DNA of 64,000 nucleotides from positions 95,581 through 159,580 of the forward strand of contig NZ_JOEA01000030.1 in the NCBI RefSeq assembly GCF_000719115.1, read 5' to 3'. Shown here piece after piece: positions 56,465 through 64,000 of this stretch. The notes beneath the pieces were generated by a model. The model was not told where the DNA came from. It worked only from the letters and a program-made list of their open reading frames with translations, and did no database searches. The translations under genes were made by a program, and so were the position numbers. Positions within the stretch are counted from its first letter, which is position 1. Each line of letters begins with the position of its first letter. Source of the stretch: Lentzea albidocapillata (GTDB lineage: Bacteria > Actinomycetota > Actinomycetes > Mycobacteriales > Pseudonocardiaceae).

Positions 56465-56524
56465 ATGGAGTCCTTCCGGCGCGAGGTGCGGGAATGGTTG
56501 TCCGCCAACCTCGTCGGTGAGTTC
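56465..56524 (+). pseudogene. fadE30: fadE30 5' remnant
   Basis: From the ATG at 56465 about 20 codons give ESFRREVREWLSANLVG, the opening of FadE30-type acyl-CoA dehydrogenases (FRxxVRxWLxxNL.GEF). Beyond base 56524 the similarity ends abruptly and the sequence goes straight into an SDR fragment, which signals a deletion joining the two genes. FadE30 works early in HIP degradation. Confidence 0.6.
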
Positions 56525-56525
56525 G

Positions 56526-57027
56526 ATGAGCGCCACGGTGGTCATCAGCGACTGGCACGAGCGCCGCCTCAAGGAGACCCACGAGGCGCTGGGCACCGAC
56601 CATGCCGTCCCGTGTGACGTCACGCTGAAAGGCACCTTCCGCTGCGCCAGGGCCGCGCTACGCCAAATGGTCGTCCAACGAAGCGGTGTCGTCGTTAACA
56701 ACTCCAGTGTGATCGGCCGGCGGGCCCAGAAGGGTCAAGCCCATTACGCCGCAGCGAAAGCGGGAGTCATGGCGCTGACCAGGTGCGCCGCGATGGACGT
56801 GGCCGAGCACGGCATCCGGGTGAACGCGGTCGCCCCGAGCTTGGCGGCGCACCCGTTCCTGGCCAAGGTCATCAGTGAGGAGTTGCTGACGGAACTGGCG
56901 GTCTCGCGAGGTTTTCGGGCGCGCCGCCGAGCCCTGGGAGGTCGCGAATGTGATCGTGTTCCTCGCGAGCGACTACTCGTCGTACCTGACGGGCGAGGTC
57001 GTCTCGGTGAGCAGTCAGCATCCGTGA
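56526..57027 (+). pseudogene. ipdF: ipdF-like SDR remnant with deletions and frameshift
   Basis: An SDR that has lost key parts. It starts at MSATVVISDWHERRL, so the GxxxGxG cofactor loop is missing. VPCDVT runs directly into LKGTFRCARAAL, dropping about 50 residues including the NNAG motif. The catalytic part remains (VNNSSVIGRRAQ, HYAAAKAG, NAVAPS). Near 56910 the frame is lost; [21 protein letters not shown] and [16 protein letters not shown] appear in another frame until a TGA at 57025. The intact relative is IpdF of the KstR2 regulon. Confidence 0.7.
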
Positions 57028-57042
57028 GGAAGGGAACGACCG

Positions 57043-57639
57043 ATGAGTAGCCGGAGGGCCGAGCTGCTGGAGCTCGCCGCGAAGATGTTCGCCGAGCGTG
57101 GCTACGGGCAGACCACGGTCAGGGACATCGCGGACGCGGCGGGCATCCTGTCCGGCAGCCTCTACCACCACTTCGACTCCAAGGAGTCGATGGTGGACGA
57201 GATCCTGCGGACGTTCCTGGACGAGCTGTTCACGCGCTACCGGGAGGTCGTCGAGGCAGGCCTCGGCCCGAAGCAGACGTTGAAAGCTCTGGTGGTGGCG
57301 TCGTTCGAGGCGATCGACACCCGGCACGCCGCCGTCGCGATCTACCAGAACGAGGCCAAGCACCTCACGCCGCTCGAACGGTTCTCCTACATCGAGGACC
57401 GCAGCGCGGAGTTCCGCAAGCTGTGGACGGTGTTGCTGGAGGAGGGCATGAGCACGGGCGTGTTCCGCCCCGACCTCGACGTCGACGTGGCCTACCGGTT
57501 CATCCGCGACACGGTGTGGGTGGCCGTGCGGTGGTACCGGCCGGACGGCGGCCTGGCAGCGGTCGAGGTGGCCGACCAGTACCTCGCGATCCTGCTCGAC
57601 GGCATCGCCACTGGCCGGCGGAATAACTCCAAGACGTAG
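57043..57639 (+). CDS. kstR2: KstR2, TetR-family regulator of HIP catabolism
   Basis: A 198-residue TetR protein. SSRRAELLELAAKMFAERG, TVRDIADAAGILSGSLYHHF and FSYIEDRSAEFRKLW, plus the end segment FIRDTVWVAVRWYRPDGGL, follow mycobacterial KstR2 as I recall it. KstR2 controls ring C/D degradation genes and responds to HIP-CoA. It is intact here and sits 13 bp before fadA6, although its other usual neighbours upstream are broken. Confidence 0.88.
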   Translation: MSSRRAELLELAAKMFAERGYGQTTVRDIADAAGILSGSLYHHFDSKESMVDEILRTFLDELFTRYREVVEAGLGPKQTLKALVVASFEAIDTRHAAVAIYQNEAKHLTPLERFSYIEDRSAEFRKLWTVLLEEGMSTGVFRPDLDVDVAYRFIRDTVWVAVRWYRPDGGLAAVEVADQYLAILLDGIATGRRNNSKT

Positions 57640-57652
57640 AAGGAGGGCCCTC

Positions 57653-58783
57653 GTGGCCGAGGCGTACATCATCGAGGCTGTGCGGACCCCGGCGGGCAGG
57701 CGTGGTGGCGAGCTGAGCCACGTGCACCCCGCCGATCTCGGTGCGCATGTGATCACGGCGCTGCTCAACCGCGTCGACGTCGACCCGACGGACGTGGACG
57801 ACGTGATCTTCGGCTGCGTGGACACGGTCGGCCCGCAGGCGGGTGACATCGCGCGGACGTCCTGGCTGGCGGCGGGTTTCCCGGAGCAGGTGCCGGGCGT
57901 GACGGTCGACCGGCAGTGCGGGTCGAGCCAGCAGGCGCTGCACTTCGCGGCGCAGGCGGTGATGAGCGGCACGGCCGACGTCGTGGTCGCGGGTGGCGTG
58001 CAGAACATGTCGCAGGTGCCGATCGGATCGGCCATGACGGTCAGCCCGTTCGAGGGCTGCGAGGGCTGGCAGCACCGGTACGGCGACGAGGAGATCAACC
58101 AGTTCCGTGCGGCCGACCTGATCGCCGTGCGGTGGGGCCTGTCGCGGCGCGAGATGGAGGAGTTCGCGCTGCAGAGCCATCTGCGCGCGATCACCGCGAT
58201 CAAGGAGGGCCGGTTCGACCGCGAGATCGCCCCGGTCAACGGCGTCGCGGCCGACGAGTGCCCGCGGCCGGACACCAGCGCGGAGAAGATGGCGAAGCTG
58301 CAGCCGTTGCGGCCGGGCGGGCGCACGACGGCGGCGTTGTCGTCACAGATCTCCGACGGTGCCGCGGCGGTGCTGGTCGTGTCGGAGCAGGCCGTGCGCG
58401 AGCACAGGCTGACGCCACGGGCCCGCGTGCACCACATGTCAGCCCGCGGATCCGATCCGATCTACATGCTGACCGCGCCGATCCGGGCCACCCGGTACGC
58501 GCTGGAGCGCGCCGGGATGTCCATTTCGGACATCGACCTGTTCGAGATCAACGAGGCGTTCGCGTCGGTCGCCATGGCGTGGGCCAAGGAGCTCAAGATC
58601 GACATGGGCCGCGTGAACGTCAACGGGGGAGCGCTCGCGCTGGGCCATCCGATCGGTGCGACGGGCACGAAGCTGTTCACGACGTTGCTGCACGAGCTGG
58701 AGCGGACCGGTGGGCGGTTCGGGCTGCAGACGATGTGCGAGGGCGGCGGTCAGGCGAACGTGACGATCATCGAACGTCTCTGA
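57653..58783 (+). CDS. fadA6: Thiolase FadA6
   Basis: A 376-residue thiolase of the KstR2 regulon that acts late in ring C/D degradation. The nucleophilic Cys lies in VDRQCGSSQQA, the conserved His in GHPIGATGTK and the second Cys in MCEGGGQAN; NEAFASVAMAW is also present. GTG start follows AAGGAGGG. It is co-transcribed with kstR2 as in mycobacteria. A general acetyl-CoA acetyltransferase is the alternative, but the position supports FadA6. Confidence 0.85.
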   Translation: MAEAYIIEAVRTPAGRRGGELSHVHPADLGAHVITALLNRVDVDPTDVDDVIFGCVDTVGPQAGDIARTSWLAAGFPEQVPGVTVDRQCGSSQQALHFAAQAVMSGTADVVVAGGVQNMSQVPIGSAMTVSPFEGCEGWQHRYGDEEINQFRAADLIAVRWGLSRREMEEFALQSHLRAITAIKEGRFDREIAPVNGVAADECPRPDTSAEKMAKLQPLRPGGRTTAALSSQISDGAAAVLVVSEQAVREHRLTPRARVHHMSARGSDPIYMLTAPIRATRYALERAGMSISDIDLFEINEAFASVAMAWAKELKIDMGRVNVNGGALALGHPIGATGTKLFTTLLHELERTGGRFGLQTMCEGGGQANVTIIERL

Positions 58784-58874
58784 GCCGGTCGATCGCCGCC
58801 TCGGCGTCCTTGACGATCCCCTCGATCAGGTCCGCGCACGTCGGCAGGTCGCCCAGCAGCCCGGCGAACCTGAC
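58767..58874 (-). pseudogene. Probable nitronate monooxygenase 3' remnant
   Basis: The minus strand reads VRFAGLLGDLPTCADLIEG, then IVKDAEAAIDRLRDVR and a stop, a C-terminus I associate with FMN nitronate monooxygenases of the KstR2 regulon. The part before it (VRDAGMLASGQ) continues in another frame, so one base was lost or gained, and nothing further upstream is recognisable. It overlaps the end of fadA6 by 17 bases. Assignment is less sure than for the other remnants. Confidence 0.4.
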
Positions 58875-58932
58875 CCGATGCGAGCATGCCCGCGTCCCTG
58901 ACGATCATCCGACCCCGGTCTACGGAGCCGCG

Positions 58933-58938
58933 TAGGTT
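58933..58938 (+). promoter_or_regulatory. -10 element (TAGGTT) of a leaderless start
   Basis: TAGGTT is seven bases before the GTG start of the kinase-like gene, with no ribosome binding site. Confidence 0.4.
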
Positions 58939-58945
58939 CGATCAT

Positions 58946-61121
<2,176 letters not shown>

Positions 61122-61134
61122 CTAGGAGGTTCCT

Positions 61135-62361
61135 GTGGGCAAGCCGCGCATCCCGGATGGCTTCGACTTCACCGACCCCGACATGTACGCGAACCGGCTG
61201 CCGTTCGAGGAGTTCGCCGAACTGCGTCAGACCGCGCCGATCTGGTGGAACTCCAAGCCGCTGGGCGAGGGCGGGTTCCCGGACGAGGGCTTCTGGGTGG
61301 TGACGAAGCACCGCGACGTCAAGGAGATCTCGCGCAACAGCGAGCTGTTCTCCAGCCGCGAGAACACCGCGATCATCCGCTTCAAGGACGACATGCCGCG
61401 CGACAACATCGAGATGCAGCGGTTGTTGTTGCTGAACATGGACCCGCCGACGCACACGAAGGTCCGCGGCATCATCTCCCGCGGCTTCACCCCGCGCGCG
61501 GTCAACAGCCTGCGTGAGGCGCTGGCCGCACGCGCCGAGCGGATCGTGGCGGAGGCGTTGGACAGGGGCAGCGGCGACTTCGTGTCCGACGTCGCCTGTG
61601 AGCTGCCGTTGCAGGCCATCGCGGAACTGATCGGGATTCCGCAGGACGACCGCCGCAAGATCTTCGACTGGTCGAACCAGATGATCGCCTACGACGACCC
61701 CGAGTTCGAGATCGAACCGCTCACCGCCGCCACGGAACTGCTCGGCTACTCCTGGACGATGGCCGAGGACCGGCGGAAGTGCCCGCGCGAGGACATCGTC
61801 ACGAAGCTGGTCCAGGCGGACGTGGACGGTGCGGGGCTCGCGTCGGAGGAGTTCGGGTTCTTCGTGCTGCTGCTCGCCGTGGCGGGCAACGAGACCACGC
61901 GCAACGCCATCACGCACGGCATGAAGGCGTTCTTCGACCACCCCGAGCAGTGGGAGCTGTACAAGGACCAGCGGCCCGCGACGACCGGCGACGAGATCGT
62001 CCGGTGGGCCACGCCGGTGGTGTCGTTCCAGCGCACCGCGATGGCCGACACCGAACTGAGCGGTGTGGAGATCAAGCAGGGACAGCGGATCGGGATGTTC
62101 TACTCGTCGGCCAACTTCGACGAGGACGTCTTCGACAGCCCGGAGAAGTTCGACATCACCCGCGACCCCAACCCGCACCTCGGGTTCGGCGGCAGCGGCG
62201 CGCACTTCTGCGTCGGCGCGAACCTGGCCAGGCTGGAGATCGACCTGATCTTCAACGCGATCGCGGACGCCATGCCGAACATCAAGCAGGTCGCGGAGCC
62301 GCGGCGGCTGCGTTCGGGCTGGCTCAACGGCATCAAGGAGTTCCGCGTCCAGTACGCGTGA
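61135..62361 (+). CDS. cyp125: Steroid C27-monooxygenase CYP125
   Basis: A 408-residue cytochrome P450 that oxidises the terminal side-chain carbon of sterols. The I-helix is AVAGNETTRNAI, the ExxR motif is in DEIVRWATP, and the heme loop is FGGSGAHFCVGANLAR with the thiolate Cys. LLNMDPPTHTKVRGIISRGFTPRAV and RRLRSGWLNGIKEF closely follow CYP125A1 as recalled. The GTG is preceded by AGGAGG and a KstR box. It ends at a 13-bp hairpin. Confidence 0.92.
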   Translation: MGKPRIPDGFDFTDPDMYANRLPFEEFAELRQTAPIWWNSKPLGEGGFPDEGFWVVTKHRDVKEISRNSELFSSRENTAIIRFKDDMPRDNIEMQRLLLLNMDPPTHTKVRGIISRGFTPRAVNSLREALAARAERIVAEALDRGSGDFVSDVACELPLQAIAELIGIPQDDRRKIFDWSNQMIAYDDPEFEIEPLTAATELLGYSWTMAEDRRKCPREDIVTKLVQADVDGAGLASEEFGFFVLLLAVAGNETTRNAITHGMKAFFDHPEQWELYKDQRPATTGDEIVRWATPVVSFQRTAMADTELSGVEIKQGQRIGMFYSSANFDEDVFDSPEKFDITRDPNPHLGFGGSGAHFCVGANLARLEIDLIFNAIADAMPNIKQVAEPRRLRSGWLNGIKEFRVQYA

Positions 62362-62371
62362 GAGAGACGAC

Positions 62372-62406
62372 TGAGGCCCCTCCACCTGCGGGATGGAGGG
62401 GCCTCA
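62372..62406. terminator. Bidirectional terminator
   Basis: A perfect 13-bp stem (62372-62384 with 62394-62406), 9-base loop, between cyp125 and the convergent SnoaL-like gene. Confidence 0.75.
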
Positions 62407-62418
62407 TGCTGTGTGGCG

Positions 62419-62859
62419 TCAGGCCTCGACGCGCAGAGTCGCGAGCGCGCGTTCGGTCTCCCAGAACGCCCGCATCGACTTGATCAGACCGTCCTCGCCC
62501 ACGTTGTAGACGAACACGCCCTCGGTGTCCACGCGTGCCCCACCGGGCAGGAACGCGCTGATCGTGCCCACGTTCGCGCACTCCGAACCCGCCGCGAACG
62601 AGTCGTGCATCGCGAACTCGAAGCGCTCGACGTTGGCGATCGCGAGGTCCCAGAAGGCCGCGATCGCCTCCTTGCCGTGGTGGCCCTTGCCCTCGGCGTC
62701 GAACATCGACGGGCCCACCGGGTCCTCGACCACGGCGTCCTCGGCGAACAGGGCCAGCCACTCGTCCTTCTTGCCGCTCGAGACAGCCTCCATGGAACGC
62801 CAGGAGGCCACACGGGCAGGGGTTTCGGTCTTGGAAGCCGTCCAACTGACTGCGGTCAC
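62419..62859 (-). CDS. SnoaL/ketosteroid isomerase-like protein (NTF2 fold)
   Basis: A 146-residue NTF2-fold protein. WRSMEAVSSGKKDEWLALFAED, VVEDPVGPSMF and KEAIAAFWDLAI are typical of ketosteroid isomerase/SnoaL relatives. The start is a GTG that overlaps the stop of the gene before it (GTGA). In a steroid island it may be a delta5-3-ketosteroid isomerase or a helper for lactone/ring steps. Tyr14/Asp38-type catalytic residues of classic isomerases could not be matched with confidence. Confidence 0.75.
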   Translation of the reverse strand: MTAVSWTASKTETPARVASWRSMEAVSSGKKDEWLALFAEDAVVEDPVGPSMFDAEGKGHHGKEAIAAFWDLAIANVERFEFAMHDSFAAGSECANVGTISAFLPGGARVDTEGVFVYNVGEDGLIKSMRAFWETERALATLRVEA

Positions 62860-63719
62860 GCGAACTCTCCGATCACCTCGTCGGCGAAGCGCCGAAGTCC
62901 GTCCTTCTTGGCCTGCAGGCTGCCGTCGAAGCCGACGCCGTAGAACAGCCAGGGCACCACGATCGTGTCGGTCACGCCGATCTCGTCGAGCTGCTTGTAG
63001 CCGTCGAGCCCGAAGCGGTCGATGCACACGGCCTGGATCTCGAACGGCCGCTCGAAGCAGCCGAGATCGGTGAGCTGGGCGATCACCGACTTCAGCTCCT
63101 CGAACTTGATCATCGCCGACGTCCAGCCGTCGCCGACGCGGGCGGCACGCTTCAGCGCGGCCGGGGAATGGCCACCGACGTAGAACGGCACCGGCGAAGT
63201 GGGTGCCGGCGACATCTGCAGCCGGTCGAAGTCGAAGTAGTCGCCGTGGTACTCGACCATTCCGCCGCCGAGCACGAGCTTCAGCACGTCGATCATCTCG
63301 TCCACGCGCGCGCCGCGGTTCTTGTACGGGACACCGCACCACTCGAACTCCTCCGGCGACCAGCCGAGGCCCACGCCGAAGCCGAAGCGGTTGCCGGTCA
63401 TGTGCGCGACCGAGCCGACCTGGCGGGCGAGCAGCAACGGGTTGCGGGAGCCCAGTTTCAGGACCTGCGTGTAGAAGTTGATCCGGGACGTCACCGCGCC
63501 CATCGCGGCCGCGGCGACGAACGGGTCCACCCACGGGGTGTCGGCGTTCCACATGCGGGAGCCGTCCGGGGTGTAGGGGTAGTCCGCGGAGACCTTCTCC
63601 GAGAAGAACAGGGAGTCCGGCAGCGCGATCGAGGCGTAGCCGCACTCCTCGGCGCACCGGGCCAACTCGGTCAGCTGGTCGAGCGGGCTCATGGCGATGC
63701 CAACGGTGAACTTCACCAT
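62856..63719 (-). CDS. LLM-class F420-dependent oxidoreductase
   Basis: A 287-residue TIM-barrel protein of the luciferase-like group. Segments ALPDSLFFSEKV, NFYTQVLKLGSRNPLLLARQ, RFGFGVGLGWSPEEFEW and FYVGGHSPAALKRAARVGDGW fit F420-dependent enzymes. Such a gene is known in mycobacterial cholesterol regions, and this copy is coupled to the isomerase-like gene. Its substrate is not known. No KstR box was seen directly upstream. Confidence 0.8.
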   Translation of the reverse strand: MVKFTVGIAMSPLDQLTELARCAEECGYASIALPDSLFFSEKVSADYPYTPDGSRMWNADTPWVDPFVAAAAMGAVTSRINFYTQVLKLGSRNPLLLARQVGSVAHMTGNRFGFGVGLGWSPEEFEWCGVPYKNRGARVDEMIDVLKLVLGGGMVEYHGDYFDFDRLQMSPAPTSPVPFYVGGHSPAALKRAARVGDGWTSAMIKFEELKSVIAQLTDLGCFERPFEIQAVCIDRFGLDGYKQLDEIGVTDTIVVPWLFYGVGFDGSLQAKKDGLRRFADEVIGEFA

Positions 63720-63781
63720 GGCCTCCGGCGGAGGCAGTCCTGCGTCGTGGTCGTCATGGTGCTCCCGGTAGGTTGTGGTTC

Positions 63782-64000
63782 GTGCGAACGGCGTACAAAT
63801 GCCGGGCTTACCCGACCCCTGAACAGACTGCGGTGCTGAACCGCACGTTCGGGTGTGTGCGTCTGGTGTGGAACAAGACCTTGAGCGAGCGGAACCACCG
63901 CTACCGCGCGGAGGGTGTGCGCACGTCGTACCGGCAGACCGATGCGGCGCTGACCGGGTGGAAACGTACCGAGGAACTCGCGTTTCTGTCGGAGGTGTCC
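63782..64000 (+). CDS. tnpB: TnpB-like protein (IS200/IS605 OrfB), 3' end outside window
   Basis: The first 73 codons of an OrfB/TnpB protein. RTAYKCRAYPTPEQTAVL and TFGCVRLVWNKTLSERN are the N-terminal helix-turn-helix region of the IS605 OrfB family. TnpB proteins are RNA-guided nucleases in known cases; the RuvC part and the guide RNA end would be outside the window. No tnpA or left end was seen upstream, so this may be a solo copy. The start is the GTG at 63782. Confidence 0.8.
   Translation, partial: MRTAYKCRAYPTPEQTAVLNRTFGCVRLVWNKTLSERNHRYRAEGVRTSYRQTDAALTGWKRTEELAFLSEVS

Overview
High-GC DNA with dense genes, frequent GTG starts, many ATGA/GTGA stop-start overlaps and several apparently leaderless genes points to an actinomycete. 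A KstR/KstR2 steroid regulon, a dasR-dasABCD chitin system and a vanHAX cassette together fit a soil actinobacterium, perhaps of the Pseudonocardiales (inference; no rRNA or tRNA gene was seen in the window).

Left part (1-12.6 kb): the end of a secreted S1 protease, a secreted alpha-amylase, a methyltransferase, a small membrane peptide, a glycosyltransferase, a 1000-residue secreted glycosidase behind a CebR-like box, and a SDR / DUF5938-like / acyl-CoA synthetase operon diverging from a TetR gene across an array of repeated operators. From 12.6 to 16.3 kb lies a vanH-vanA-vanX resistance cassette facing a VanS-like kinase, with no VanR gene in the window.

Middle part (16.3-35.4 kb): a lipoprotein plus chitin-active LPMO pair, regulators and methyltransferases, a Ser/Thr kinase carrying a WD40 propeller, a Na+/H+ antiporter, then a chitobiose uptake locus (dasR divergent from dasA-dasB-dasC-dasD, with near-consensus DasR site and a CebR-like box) followed by a secreted GH16-CBM3 enzyme. 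An HTH/STAND-NTPase/WD40 protein and an MmpS-like protein close this section.

Right part (35.4-63.7 kb): a steroid (cholesterol-type) catabolic island. kstR diverges from fadE34-fadE28-fadE29-chsH2-chsH1-ltp2 (side-chain removal). A leftward operon kstD-kshA-small ORF-kshB-chsH3 opens ring B, and a rightward operon FAD dehydrogenase-hsaE-hsaG-hsaF-hsaA-hsaD-hsaC-hsaB degrades rings A/B. fadA5 and cyp125 diverge around two KstR boxes; a ketosteroid-isomerase-like gene and an F420-type oxidoreductase follow. Between hsaB and fadA5, kstR2 and fadA6 are intact but are surrounded by fragments of fadD3, fadE30, ipdF and probably a nitronate monooxygenase: the ring C/D (HIP) arm appears to have decayed here, while a KstR2-type operator still sits between two of the remnants. 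The window ends inside a tnpB-like gene.

How the genes fit together: CYP125, FadE34, FadE28/29, ChsH1/H2/H3, FadA5 and Ltp2 shorten the sterol side chain; KstD and KshAB open the nucleus; HsaA-G take the aromatic product to central metabolites and HIP. Assignments rest on motifs, gene order and recalled family sequences; no database search was run.
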